Positions 1-13,050 of a stretch of DNA of 64,000 bases are shown here, in pieces. The notes below the pieces were generated by a model that ran no database searches, was not told where the DNA came from, and saw nothing but the letters and a program-made list of their open reading frames with translations. The position numbers and the translations under genes are program-made. This DNA comes from Pogonophryne albipinna (Eukaryota; Chordata; Actinopteri; Perciformes; Artedidraconidae), in NCBI GenBank assembly GCA_028583405.1, contig CM053256.1, forward strand, positions 13,877,087 through 13,941,086, given 5' to 3'. Every line of letters starts with the position of its first letter. Positions within the stretch are counted from its first letter, which is position 1.

Positions 1-3000
1 TCACGTTCCCTGCTATTTTGAATAAGATCGGAGGTGCCAGTGTTGCTATTGAAATTCTTGAAATCTCTCACAGTTTTAATGAACAAGTCAGGCTTGCAGT
101 ATGATGACCTTGTAAAGAAGAAGGCGTCTGCATGTCAAGTATACCTCGTTTTCTGAAAGGCAGATTCATTAGCTTGAAACGTTATGTCTCTGCTGCAATA
201 GCCAATAATGGGTTGCAGGGTATCTTCAAGGAAAGATCCATTACAGACTTTAGAAGCCTCAAAATCAGCTCATTGTTGTTTTATTTGACCACCTTGTTAG
301 ATCTGATTTCTCTTAACGGGTCAACAGTTATGATGTCTATATTTTCCCAGCAGAACTAAGGTGATTAAAAGAATAACTTTTTCATGGCTACAAAATCATC
401 AGCCAACATAACGTTTTTGTCAGCCTGCCAGAAGCAAATAGCATGCCAAAAACAACAGCATCGTTTTTAGACTGCTGCAATTTTCACACACAAAGAAACA
501 ACAGCATAGAGCTGCCTTTTTCTTTATTTATTGTGATTCTTTGAATAGATGCAACAGGGATGCAATTGTTTGAAGGAGACAGGTAGAGGTGGGAAAGGGG
601 ACTGTTGACTCCAGAGCACTTGTCGACAGAATAGGGATAATCTGCTAAGGAATTGGAAAGTTCTACCTCTATTATTTTTCAGGCTCAGGAGACATGGCTG
701 AGAAAACATTTGTGATCCTAAATAGTAAAATATCTTGTGAGCAACAGTCTATCGGAGGCTTGATGTTTAATGTTACAAGACTACTACACCCATTTAACAT
801 TGCAATTCAATGAAACATTTTTTAACATTACTTAGGAAGTTAAAGAGGTTATACAGAATTCTTAAATTCTACAATTATGTATTGAAGGGTAATGTAGCCT
901 CGAACAGCCAAGCAGAGAGAGGTAGTGGGCTACTGACTCAGGTGACATCACTTGGGGTAGTTATCAGACCTTTCGAAGCTACCTCTGGAGTCACCAAAGG
1001 CTTTACACATTGGTTTCCAGTCATTCTCCCCAACACCTGCAAACAAACTTTGATATGTAAGATTTGTTAGGTTCCCCTTTGAGTTCAGTCATTGGAATAT
1101 GTGAGCGCTACAGAAAGGCTCTCTATTAAACGCTGTGCAAGGGATACAAACACTGTCTCTTGGATGTACACAAATCGGGGCTTTTCTTTCCAGCTGAGTC
1201 ATACAGCAATTCTATGATGATACTGAAATAGAGCTGAATTATGTTTCTTATTTATTACCACGTGTTGCTGCTAATCTTCTTTCTTTGTGTAATGTCTCCC
1301 ATGCTGTCCAGCTTCCCCATTCAGTGTAACTTCTAAAACTGGGTTTTGCTGCAGGCTGTGATCTAGCTCCATCTGTATTTGTACATCGCATTGCAACAAG
1401 CTACAAAGTCAATTGATCGGTTGTTTTATGAGCCACTTGCACAATACATCCTTACATAAATACTCAGAGACATTCTGAATAGGCTCTAAAGTTTGATGCG
1501 GCCTCAGCTCTGGGGAAGGTTAAAACTTAAATGAAGCATGGCTCTGAGCGTTGTCCTGGGGTCAGAGCCTGGTCAATCGTGTCATGTGATGACCTCAAAA
1601 GAGCCAATTCATACAGTAAAACACACAGACCTCCATCTGTATCTCTGGCATCCTCTACCAGTCGGCGATGGAGGGCAAAGTCATATATTCTGCCCTTTAT
1701 TATCTGTCACCTCTCACCCCTGCCTGGCCACGGGCGCGCCGCAGACCAGCTGCACACGAGTGCGCACGTGTCATTGACAGCGACCCGAGATTCATCTGCG
1801 CCTGAGAAAGGATTAGGCAGAGCGAGGAGACAGAGATACCTCCACTGTAGGAGAGGGCGTTGTTATCAGAGCTGACCAGCCATCCTCGCTGCTTTAATAC
1901 TCTATTACACTGCCGTCCTCCACATCTCCCCTCCAGCAGTGTGCATTTACCATATATATGCAGCATAAATACATCATCTCATTTAAAGGTCTCCATTTAT
2001 CGTGGACTCCAAACTCAGTTGGTTTTCTCTTATAACGCTTATAGCGAGGGGGATATAGCGGCCATAGACGTCCTTCAGATCGTTTTTTATTTAGGAGTAG
2101 AGGAAATGTGCTGTTTTGTCTACTTGCATTTGTTTAGATCATTTATGTAAAATAAAAGATGAAATCTTTGGTCAACGCATAGAGACTAAATAATACAAAA
2201 GACATATTAACCAGGCACAAGATTCACATATTTAGCATTATTTGCTACAATTCGATAAGTTAATAGGCAACAGTTGTTGTTTTTAACCAGGAAATCAACC
2301 GTCGCTGGCCTAAAATGTCACTCTAAGATGCTGTTGATGATGAAAAATGTAATCAAAGTCCCTTAGCTCCTGCAATTATTAAGTCAAGCTTTTTCAAATA
2401 GCAAATTCAAAACATTATTTTTTACATGTCAAAGGACAATAACCACGTTCTCCAAATCTCCTAACCTGGTTTGGGAGAAATAACTCTTTCTCTCTGGACT
2501 GATGAAGTATATTTCTGTTCATGTTTGAAAAAGGAGGGAGAACAGATGAAGGTGAGGTTGAGTAAACCTTAATAAAAAAAAAGAAGTCATGTAGTGGCTT
2601 AAGCAATGTATCAGCTTCCCAGGTAAAGCTCGGCTTCAAGGCTAGCACTGTGCGATGATGAATGAAATTAGGGATGAGATAAAGCGCTCTGTTGTGTACT
2701 CTCAGGAATGATATGGCATCTTCTGTTCAGATCAAGAGGAGGAACTTTTTAACATCTTCTTGCTCGAGTGCTTTATTTATCATTTAACTTTGGTTGCAGA
2801 GGACGGAGGTAGAGGAGTCTGCACGGTTTTGTTTCAGCCAAACGTTCCACCAGCTGATTTCAGTGATCAACACACCTTCAGTCAGAGAGGGAGGAACTAA
2901 TTAGTGAAATCGACAGCTGTGGTATTTGGTGGGAATGAAAAGCTGCAGAGGCTTCTGTAGCTCAGGACCGGACGCCCGTGGCTTACCGGGATAATTGCTT

Positions 3001-3483
3001 ACGACTCATTACCTCAAGGCAAAGAAGATTATATTTATTGATCACTGATGTGTTATATAAATGCCCGTCACCACACAGAAGCTTTTAGAAATATACCAAC
3101 TTAATTAAAATGTTATTCAGGAAAGCTCCCTTTACACCTTCTCAACAAGGTCGAGAGGCTTGTGAATGACTTATTTGGCTTTTAGAGCAGACTTTGTGCC
3201 AGCTGCTGCAGTCTATCTGCTCTGCGCCCACTTCTTTTACTCTCTGTTTTCTGCTTACACACTCAGACACCCAGGTGAAATGGAGGTATGGTAATACAGC
3301 CCCCTTTTGCCTCTAGTTCCCTTCTAATTAGTGTCGCTTTAGAGGGACAGCTAGAGAACTTTTATGTGTAAGGTTGCAGGTTTAACAACATAATTGAGGC
3401 TCGGAAAGCACACTCAGGATTGTAGCCAAATAGACTTTCCAGGTGATTCACCTTAACTCAGGTGAGATGAAGTGGACGGTCAC
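1..3483. other. Non-coding DNA, probable 5' intron or upstream flank
   Basis: No exon, RNA gene or transposon end could be recognised here. The open frames are short, begin at arbitrary ATGs and carry no domain. Around 1720-1790 there is a short GC- and CpG-richer patch, which could be regulatory, but nothing in the sequence proves it. The stretch most likely belongs to the large intron before the MAM exon at 36212. Confidence 0.5.
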
Positions 3484-3487
3484 TTAA

Positions 3488-4018
3488 AGTGGACCTATCA
3501 TGCTATATTTGAAACATATATTGTAGGGCCATACCTATATAAAACATGTCTGTGAAGTTTTTTTTTCAAAATACCAAACGGATCATGCATTTTAGCCATG
3601 CCTCATTTCGCTCTATTTGCTCTATTCCAGCCCTGTTTTTGCAAGGGCTGATTCTGTGGCAAATGAGCTGCAGCTGACCTCGCCCCCTGCAAAGGAGGGG
3701 GGCGAGGCACGAGCGTCATGTTACCATGCTGTTACCATGCTGTTACCATGCTGTTACCATGCCACGGCAACCTCTCATTCCCCTGATAGGTGGAGAGTTG
3801 CCCATATAGGCGGAGCTCCTTGTTTCTGACATCAGAGATATTTCAAATCTGGATCAGTCTGTATCAGATCCGTTGCAGCCCCATTTTTAGAGATTTGGGT
3901 ATGGAGGAAAAGAGAGAGGGTTGTGTTTTCTGACACTTGGTGAGTTCCCTGACACACCGGGGACACATATTCATGTATAAAAGACGTACAAAAGTGCATT
4001 TTGCATGATAGGTCCCCT
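3488..4018. mobile_element. TTAA-flanked MITE, family A copy 1
   Basis: A 531-bp non-autonomous DNA element. It is bounded by TTAA on both sides (3484-3487 and 4019-4022). The terminal inverted repeats are close to AGKGGACCTATCATGC. The TTAA target is the signature of piggyBac and Kolobok elements, so one of those classes is likely; no transposase is present. Inside, at about 3718-3763, an 11-bp unit like TTACCATGCTG is repeated four times. A diverged second copy in the same orientation lies at 51385-51893 and shares the subterminal words ACATGTCT, AATACCAAAC and TATAAAAGAC. Confidence 0.75.
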
Positions 4019-4022
4019 TTAA

Positions 4023-4691
4023 AGCATAATGGCTTAGCTCATGAAAAAGGCCATGTGGTTGACGGCTACAATTACGTTGGAGAATCTTTGCTGCTTGAAT
4101 TGGGAGTTTTGCTCACACATAATTGGCCTTATATGACAAGCTTGAGTATTGAGAAATGTTTATCTTGCTCTTTTAACATATTCAGCATAGTTAGTCACCA
4201 AAATCATTGAGATGTATCCACTGGGGTACATGAATACATCAACATGTACTGTCCAGCACTACACTGTGCGCAGAACATTCAATCACAGTTCCACCATATT
4301 TAACGATCAATATTTCTAATAGCTTCTTGTATGTAGAGCTAATATTGATCTGCAAGGTTAATGTAAGGACAGAGCTTTAGTTACAGGGGACTTTGCAAAA
4401 CTGACCTGAATTGTTTATCACTTTTTCAAACTTTAAGCAAAATATTACACATCAACTTTAAAGACATTTCTACTAGGCTTTGAATGTGTTCTTTAAGTAT
4501 TTAAAGTCTACTTTTTTCTTTTGCTATCCTCTTCTTTCTGCTAGTCACACATTCCCTCTTTGATTATCTTGAGATTAGAGTTAGCCCTGTATGCGTGAAT
4601 GCTGTGGATAGTTTTAGTATGTGTGCTTGGATATTTCCCAAGCTCCTCTGCTCCTTTGTGGCCACACTTTGCTCCAGCTCTCTCTGAATGG
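4023..4691. other. Non-coding DNA between two transposons
   Basis: AT-rich unique-looking sequence with no recognised gene, repeat end or RNA. It separates the TTAA-type MITE from the hAT element. Confidence 0.4.
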
Positions 4692-4699
4692 AAGTACAC

Positions 4700-5852
4700 C
4701 AGTGGCGAGCCGTGACTTTTATACCTAGGCCCTCTGACCCCGCCCCCTCGAAAAAAAAGAAGAGATATTACGTCTCAGCGTATACTTCAGCGGAATATCA
4801 AAACAGTGGTCCGGGGTGCAAAACGCATCAATGGCAGCGACCCTCTACCACACAGAACAACACCATTTATATAAACACCTATCATGACAGGGCACCCACA
4901 GCCAAGTACAATTACAAATGAATTAAGTCGGCACGGCGGCCCACATTGAAAATGACTTAGGCCTACCTTTGATGATCAAATCACTTAAACACAAAGTCCA
5001 TCCTCCTGTCCTTCTGGATGAAGCACTTGATGGCGGGTCATGCAGCTGATACTTTGCCACTCCAGTTTATCATTGTAACTCAATCTTGAAAATAACTCGG
5101 TTAATAATTTCGCAACGATGTCATCACTATCACTGAAGTGAGCCATCATGAACGAACTTATGCTAATCATAAATCTATCGATCATAAATCTATCGATTAG
5201 ATTTATGATTAAAAAAAAATTAAAGTAGGGTAGACATGTGGATATTATCAGGCTGAACAAAATGTGCATTTATCTAACAGGTTTGTTTTCCACAGACCTT
5301 ATTTCAAACTATTTTCCAAAATCCTATGGAGAAATCCCATTGCTTTCTGTCGAGGGAATCCGAGCGAAGCTTACTTCCGGGTTTTAGGACGCGTCACTGC
5401 ACCACTTGCATAGACCTCACAGCGGGCGGAACTTGTCATAAAGTCCGCGAAAATAAAGCCCACCCATTTAGAGGGAAGATATGATTGGTCAATTGTACTG
5501 TCATTTGACATTACTCTCTCATTGAGTTACTATAGCGGGCCCTCTGTGAATGTAAAGAGTGACCAACAAGCCCTCCCGTCTTCACATAACTCGCAGAGAC
5601 GGCATTTAACCCTTCACATTCCAACAGAAACTGAACAGGCAGATTCGAAGGATTTATTTCTTTGGAAATATTATTTTAAATACAATTAAATCAAGTTATT
5701 TTGGTAAAACTAATGAAAAATGTAACAAAAAAAATATATAAAAAAAAATATTTAAAAAAAAAATGTTTTTTTTTTAATGTTTTCAAATATAATTTTTTAG
5801 AATATCTTAGGCCCTCACAGAGGACCTAGAGGGCCCTGACGGCTCGCCACTG
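4700..5852. mobile_element. Non-autonomous hAT transposon inserted across a MITE end
   Basis: A 1,153-bp element with hAT-type termini: the left end reads CAGTGGCGAGCCGTGA and the right end is its complement, finishing ACGGCTCGCCACTG. An exact 8-bp target duplication, AAGTACAC, flanks it at 4692-4699 and 5853-5860. The 8-bp duplication and the CAGTGGCG start are both typical of hAT. The interior has no transposase. It contains A/T-rich runs (about 5720-5790) and a small palindromic cluster around 5160-5212. The right target duplication overlaps the first three bases of the neighbouring MITE, so this insertion is the younger of the two. Confidence 0.88.
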
Positions 5853-5857
5853 AAGTA

Positions 5858-6428
5858 CACTGAACAAAAATATAAACGCAACACTTTTGTTTATGCTCCC
5901 ATTTTTCATGAGATGAACTCAAAGATCTAAAACATTTTTTATATACACAAAATAACCATTTCTCTCAAATATTGTTCACAAATCTGAAAAAATCTGTGAT
6001 AGTGAGCACTTCTCCTTTGCCGAGATAATCCATCCCACCTCACAGGTGTGGCATATCAAGATGCTGATTAGACAGCATGATCCTACCCCTCACACCAGAT
6101 ACTGACTGGTTTTCGGACCCCCCCAGACCCCCCCAATAAAGCAAAACTGCACGTTTCAGAGTGGCCTTTTATTGTGGCCAGCCTAAGGCACACCTGTGCA
6201 ATAATCATGCTGTCTAATCAGCATCTTGATATGCCACACCTGTGAGGTGGGATGGATTATCTCGGCAAAGGAGAAGTGCTCACTATCACAGATTTTTATC
6301 AGATTTTTGAACAATATTTGAGAGAAATGGTTATTTTGTGTATATAGAAAATGTTTTAGATCTTTGAGTTCATCTCATGAAAAATGGGAGCAAAAACAAA
6401 AGTGTTGCGTTTATATTTTTGTTCAGTG
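5858..6428. mobile_element. Palindromic Tc1/mariner-like MITE
   Basis: A 571-bp foldback element. Inverted repeats of about 225 bp (5858-6082 and 6204-6428) begin CACTGAACAAAAATATAAAC, and TA lies directly outside each end (5856-5857 and 6429-6430). TA duplication points to the Tc1/mariner superfamily. The two arms are nearly identical and are separated by about 120 bp containing two C-runs near 6115-6136. No transposase is encoded. From memory, sequences with this terminus are very common in teleost genomes; that was not checked here. Confidence 0.8.
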
Positions 6429-6430
6429 TA

Positions 6431-9400
6431 GATCACAAACTCTTGGGCTTGGGTAAGTTGTTTAAAAACAGATATATTTCATGCGTTTCTTAAAATTCAG
6501 TTTGTATAGTCCCACGTTAAGCTTTCTCAATACACATGAATTACAAATGGGGGAGAACAAGTTCTGCATTCATATATCAAACAGGTCATTCATAACCCAT
6601 TGGGATACATAAGTTGTAACAGAGGGAAAAGCCTCTGTGATCTTTTGTGAGAACTTGAACATAGAGAGATAGGACATCTGAACAAAATGTATGGAGACTG
6701 TTACTTTGATAAAGTTTCATGAATTCAAAAGATGTTCATATTTGGACAGTTCTTGTGGCTCATCTTTGCTCAATGCAGAACTGTTAAGGACCTATTTGTA
6801 ACTTTTTTCCACTCAGTTATTTTGGTGGTCTTTTTCTTGTTAGCAGGATAATATATCCTCAGGCTATCACTACTGATTTGTGGTCAAAGTTAATTATGAA
6901 TACAGGATAAAGCAGTGCATTGTGTATTGGTCATATCCTATTCCTGACAATGTACTGTTGTTGAGTCAGTGTAATGTGTTATTTTATCACTGCACATTAC
7001 TTTAAATTGATGGTATGAGATTAAATACAAATATATAATATATAATAATCATTACACATACCTTTTGCATGCAGCAAATATAGCAAATTATAGATTAGCC
7101 ACAGGGTGCTTAAGGAAAGTAAATAAAGCTTCAATAAACAAAAATGACCAAATTAATAGATGGCTTCCAGGGCTTAGGGCACTCATAGTAATTATTTTCA
7201 TATTGCATGGTTGTGCATGACAACAATACTAATGCAGGATGTAGTGTGTGCCGTTTATGTAGCGTGATGGAATGACTGAAGAGATGGGGGATGGGCATGT
7301 TCAACGTAAATGTCAGGGACTGGGATTCTGGATCATAAATAATGTTGACATTTAAAAATGTCTAAGCAATGTTTACAATCTTCTTCTAACCGCAACCGAG
7401 TAGTTTTAGTTGGAAAAATAAATAAAAATGAATGGACCTTATTGAATCATTGCCCCTCATCAACAACATATTTAGCAGGTTGATTTAGCTAAATAAAATA
7501 TAATAACTTGTTTCAGGACTGTTTTGTGGCACAATGTGACAATTATGACTTTATGGCATCAATAAATGAACACAAATAAAAAGGTGGAAAACCTGAGTCA
7601 TCCTGGCTTATTAAAAATCTAGTCGGAAGAAGGCCCTTCAAAAACAATCTAATTTCCTCTGGGATCAGAACATCGAACTTATTATTATTTCAAACTTGCT
7701 GACTTGCTATATGAGTGGCATTATTTTACAGCACTTTACTTTATTTGCATTGTTAGGTTGACTGCTTTTCTCAGGGGAAATACAATGTTGTTGTCTCCTA
7801 TGGAAGTCTGAAGCTACCACCGTCTGCTTATAAATGCAGAGCCCTGTGTCCCTGTGGGACCCTGACTCATACCTCAGAGGTCCCACTGGGAGAACTGGTT
7901 GCGCCTTGAAGGATTCACAAAGTGGCTTCATCTGTGCAACAGCTCCTGCAAAGCATAAACATGCACTGTTACACATAAAAACCATAAAGCATTTAATGAC
8001 AATTCTCTCTGACATATACAAAATATTTACAAGCTTTCTGTTAAAACACACATCACCTAACCCTCTACAAGGTAAGTGTGTATCAGCTGTGGCTCAGTAT
8101 GAGATGGGTACATCATTTAGGACTGAAACTTCAGCAAATGCTTTAAGAATCCACATCATAATCGGCATGAAAAGTGCTATAATGACAAAGGTAAAGATCC
8201 GAACAAAACGAAAGAGCTGAATGCAGTCAGTGATCCTCTGCTGTGAGACTTAATGATTTCAGTGTATTTTCTTCGTGGTGGGTGGCAATCCAGTTGACAG
8301 GAGGGGTTCTGAGTGTATGCTATTTCATCTCCATTTGTTGAAATAACATTTCATAACATAATTAATTCGATTTGAGACGTAGTATCCTCTCGAGTAGGCA
8401 TCTGGTTAGGGGAATCATGAAGTGCCTTTAGGGAGGGTCCTTCAGGGAATAAAGGAGTGTGGGACGAAACACTTCATTCCCATTCTTCATGTTGCCTCTT
8501 AATCTCTCATCCAATCCTGCCATTCTCATTTACATACGTCCTCTCAGGTGCAATTTAATTCAGCAGTGTCACTATAATAAGTCTTGTTGTGCACAACACT
8601 CAGTAATTGATATGTGAGTGCTGCTTCTGGGTGGAGCCATTTGCATGAATCGTTTTAACTGATATGATAATGAATGTGAAAGGCCTGATGCAAGCAGAAT
8701 GGCTATCTGGAGATGAATGGCTATTCGAATTATACACAATAAGTAATATATTAAATCAGGTCTCAGGGGTCCTCGGCTCCATCTGCATTTGTTGCCTGTC
8801 TTCTATCGGGATCGTCCCGGCCGCCTGGATATAAATTCTTTATCACATCTGGCATCTCCTTCTTTATCTTCCTGACGTCCTCATTTTCCTCACTAGCCTT
8901 AATATCTGATGAGGAGGGAGCTAGAAATATGTGATAATAGATGGTGGAAGTGAGAGTAAATGAATCATATTCTGAGATGGTTAGGCTTTATGTTAACCGC
9001 GCTATCTGAAAGTGATCTAAATGATAAAGCCTGACCCTCAAAAGCCAATATTTTCAGTATGCTGTCCATCTCCTTGCTTTTAACTAGTCTGCAGACAATT
9101 AGTTTGTCGAGCTTCGCCAAACTTTATTATTCTCCATTAACACATATGAAACGCTTATTGCCTTTTTAAATGAGTTATTACTGAATGAAGGACATGGATG
9201 AAGACGGGACACTGAAACAAAGATGAGTTAGCTGCAGTGAAGTTATGCCTTTTTAAAAATGGTAATACATATTTTTGTTCAAAACCTTATCATACTGAAA
9301 TGAGTTAAAACATGTATGATCTTCCTATTATAAGTACACCAACGGGTGATTCAGCAGCCCTTGAAATGAGAGATATTCGTTCTGAGGATTGCTTTTATGG

Positions 9401-11100
9401 TATCTGTATGATTACTACATTTGATTCCCCTTTCACACTCCCAGTTATTACTATTTTTACTGCCTCCATCAAATCTGTTCAGTACCTCCTACCGTCAGAA
9501 ATATTGACTGCAATTATCCAGCGAGAATGGCATAAAACCGGGATTGTCTTTTGCAATGATGATCAAAATGTGGCCGCAGATGCCTGTGCTGGCCACAATT
9601 GAAAGCTCAAAATTGCTCTGGAGAAGGAAAAAAAACAAACCTCTCAATATTTGTAGCATAAAGCAAAAAAACAAAGAAGCTGGAGAGTTGTCTCGATCGC
9701 GTAATTGTGGTCCCCGCTTTCTCTGTTATGTTTGTAATTGCAGCGAAGAGCATGTCCCTCGGAGGAACATTTCCAGGTTGTTACAGCTAATGACTGCTGG
9801 GGGTTCTCCACAAGGAGCTGTCTGACAGCATTTGCTCAGATATTAATATCGGACGATGGGAGCGAGGACGATGGCACGCGCTGTAAATTGTTGCCACACA
9901 AACGCAACGTATGTAATAATAGACTTGGCATGCGCTCAGATGCATACAATCACACGTTTTATACAGTATTGATTTATTTAAGGAAACATGAGGCGACCAT
10001 GCCCAGATAATCAGCTGCTTTGCTTCCGTGCCAGTTTATGTGAGATTTGAGGCAATGCCATAAAGTGAAATCTGGAAGCTCTGCATCAGTTTTATTGTGA
10101 CAATACAATTATGAAGTTCCTGCTCCCACTGCTCTGTGGGCTGCTTTCATGTCACCTTGTTGAGGGCCACGCTCTCTAAAGGGAGCAATAGAAAAAGCCA
10201 TAATCATAACTTCACTGGAATTTCATATTCTTTTATAAGCGTTGCTTGTAATGTTTTTTCATTGCAGAGAAAACAGAGAATTTAGTATCCAACTTGTGGG
10301 AAACATAACATTTGAAAGTCCTGAATGAACAGAGGCGAAGCCGCTCCTCTCGTCTTCTGATGTTCTCTCTTTGAGGTGGCAGGGACGGTCTGCGATGCTC
10401 AGCTGGATGCCCCTTACTCGTCTGCAAAGCACTCCCACAAACAGCTGCGGGATTTGCACATCACTTAACCTAATTTATTTGAGGTCTCTACGGGAGCGGA
10501 GGAGTTGGATCACATGCAACTAATTTTAAATACATTCAGATTCCCATCTTCAAACTGCACATTTGGACTAGTATTTTTACTCTTCAACAGCTTATCTCTC
10601 ACTCATTTGCTCACCTCCCCTGAAGTTGTATTCCACACCCAGCTGTTGCATGATATTGAGAATGGGATGACATGGTGTTTCTGTTCATGAGCTCTCTTTG
10701 GTGCATAATAAATGTCACACAGACATGCTGTAAAATAACTCGAGTGCTAGATCTCGTCTCAAATTCTCCAGGGAGGCAAGCTGTCTGAGGCAGTGCAAGA
10801 GCAGCAGAACACCAGCTTCCGCTACCCAAACCTGTGATCGCTGTACGCATGTACGCTTCAGGGTGTGAAAAAAACACACGCATCAAAACCTCCTGCAGAA
10901 TACACCCAGCCAATTAGAATCTAACGATGCACAACAATATCCGCAATGCACTGGCCAATCTTTTTTCAAATTGAATTAGGAGGGGAGCTCAAATAAAGGA
11001 TTCCCTCCACATTTCTCGAAGCTTGATTACAGAAAGAGCAGAAATCGGTCGGAGTCGTGCTATTTCCTGCTACTTTAGAGGACCAGATAACCAATATTTA
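6431..11100. other. Non-coding intronic DNA
   Basis: About 4.7 kb with no recognised exon, RNA gene or transposon terminus. The longest open frame (7834-8220, 128 codons) has no domain, signal peptide or splice context and overlaps an equally long antisense frame, so it is taken as chance. Several stretches (for example 8760-8960 and 10120-10500) have balanced composition and could be conserved non-coding DNA, but that needs an alignment. Confidence 0.45.
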
Positions 11101-11103
11101 TTA

Positions 11104-11620
11104 AGCCTCTTACACACCGAGCCGATTATCGGCGTCGATAGATGTCGATAGACGTCGGGCCGTCGATGAGCATCGTGTCGCCCTACTCAGATTGGTGTGT
11201 ACTTCACCGTCGTGTCTTTTCGGCCGTGCCGACACCTTCCGCCGCCAATCACTCTGATTGGCTGTTTAGCTTAGCGAATCAGTGCATGAGAAGCGAAACG
11301 GAAGTGAGGGACCCAAACAAACTATAAAGAAGGCAAATCTGAGATTTCATTTAACTCTAACACAGATTCGGGAAAGCCCCATGAGCTTCTCGCTGTAGAG
11401 TGAAAATGGAACGCACACGCTATTTGTTGTTTGTTTATATCACACAGTCTGTTCTTCTTCTCTCGGTGTATCACGCAGTCTGTCTTCCGGTTGTTGCCTC
11501 TTTTGAATGACGAATGCGAAACATGGCCAAGACGCAGGAGATGTGAGCCGACGTGAGGCGACGTTCCGTCGGGACGTGTTCTTTGGTGTTCTTTGGTGTC
11601 AGTTTGGTGTTTAAGAGGCT
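11104..11620 (+). mobile_element. Harbinger-like MITE, family C copy 1
   Basis: A 517-bp element with short terminal inverted repeats (AGCCTCTTACACACC left; AGCCTCTTAAACACC read inward from the right) and a TTA on each side (11101-11103 and 11621-11623). A 3-bp TWA duplication is typical of PIF/Harbinger. It is CpG-rich near the left end, with repeated TCGATAGA and GTCGG words. No transposase is present. A related copy lies in opposite orientation at about 51960-52573. The short open frames on both strands here are parts of this repeat, not genes. Confidence 0.68.
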
Positions 11621-12773
11621 TTAGCCTAACACCCCGACAATTCATTAGGAAGCGGAGCTATACTAATCCTGTTTCCAAGGGTTTCAGCGGGTCGAACCTC
11701 TTCACACTACCAAGAGGAGCAGAAGCACTTCAAAGACAAAAAAAGGGCTTGAATCAGCTCCTACTTAAAAGAGTGTTTGTGTTAGATATGGTGAAAATAC
11801 TGAATCTTTTGACTGCATTTATAACTGCATGCGTGCGTGTGTCTGTATATTTGATGTATGTTGAAATGAAACCCTAAAGGAGATATAATTAATGATTATA
11901 TGGATGGACACATGGCCCATGCCTACGATTGTTTACAGTTGCCGGGTTGCAGCTGTAAATCCTTCCTCTGACATCTTAAGCATGAAGGTTTAGCCCACTC
12001 CCCAGTTCAAAGGCTGCTCTCTAATGCTGCAGGCTTTCAGACTCGTCCTTCTTTTTAGTACCCCGTGGCTCTGCTGCGCTTCATCTCGTGGAGGCCTCAC
12101 GCCCTGGGAGGCTTGGCAGGTTGCGGCACCACACAGAAATGTACAGTCTGCTCTCTTTGTTCGGGGCGCACTTGGCATTTGGTCTCACAAGACCTCCGGC
12201 TTTTAAAGGCAAAACACACCAGTCAGGCAGATGGCTGAGGAGCTTTGTTTTGGTTGTTAGTAAGCCATCTTTTCTGGGTCTGGTGATATTATTATTTAAA
12301 GAGCTTAAAGAGAGAAGCCAAAGCCTGGCTGAGCGATCAGTAATGCAATTGGACAGAATGTGTGGTTGATTCATTACAGATAGCAGTTTGATTGAGGGAC
12401 ATTTTGTCAGGACTATTTTATTGTATAGTCATTGCTCATAACGCACTGAGTGGAAGTAAAGTGATACCTGAACATATGGTACTAGACCCATAAGGGAATG
12501 TGAATCTGCTGTCATTGTATTCCACACAAAAATGAAGGGCAAATCATAGGCATGTGTGCCAGATATCTGCCTTACTCCACTCTCTTCAAAATTACCACTT
12601 TTAGTAAACTTGTGTGACATGAGTGGGCAAAGCCTCTGCTCTGTCTCTCTCTGGTACGATAATTGCAAAATGAACTAGTGTTGCACTACAAACAATCATT
12701 GTCCCTGCAGAATCTCTCTAAACATGGACTATGCATTGGCTGATGTCAAATTCCTCAAGACCATTCCAATATA

Positions 12774-13050
12774 GGGCTGGAGAGTACATTGATATTATAT
12801 CAATGTTGTCGTATGAGACCAGACAAGTGATTTAATTTCCGAATTTACCAGACTGTTCTGCGTTTCTTTTATCGGGCATTACACAAAAAATTATTTATAA
12901 GTATTTGTCAGTCATTTGGATTTAATGACTAAATGTGTTAATACTTTGTGAAAGAATCAATGGTAATGGTAAACCCGACAATGGTTACCTTATGGATATC
13001 TAGTATTCTTCAAAATATTATGATCTATTTTTTTTCATATTGCCCAGCAC
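12774..13050. mobile_element. Possible degenerate MITE
   Basis: A 277-bp AT-rich stretch. It starts GGGCTGGAGAG and ends CATATTGCCCAGCAC, giving an imperfect inverted terminus of the GTGCTGGGCAATATG kind, with TA on both sides (12772-12773 and 13051-13052). Fish genomes contain many short elements with such ends. The inverted repeat is weak and no internal homology was available, so the call is tentative. Confidence 0.35.

Noticed and set aside
97..108. CAG TAT GAT GAC (QYDD) near the window start, reminiscent of the MAM-start exon of the receptor
   Set aside because: The surrounding residues lack the expected cysteines and the DDF-W pattern, there is no good acceptor/donor pair, and a stop follows within about 20 codons.
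7834..8220. 128-codon open frame
   Set aside because: There is no domain, no Kozak or splice support, and an equally long antisense frame covers the same DNA; chance is sufficient.
8760..8960. Possible conserved non-coding enhancer
   Set aside because: Composition and TAAT-type motifs alone do not support a call; a multi-species alignment would be required.
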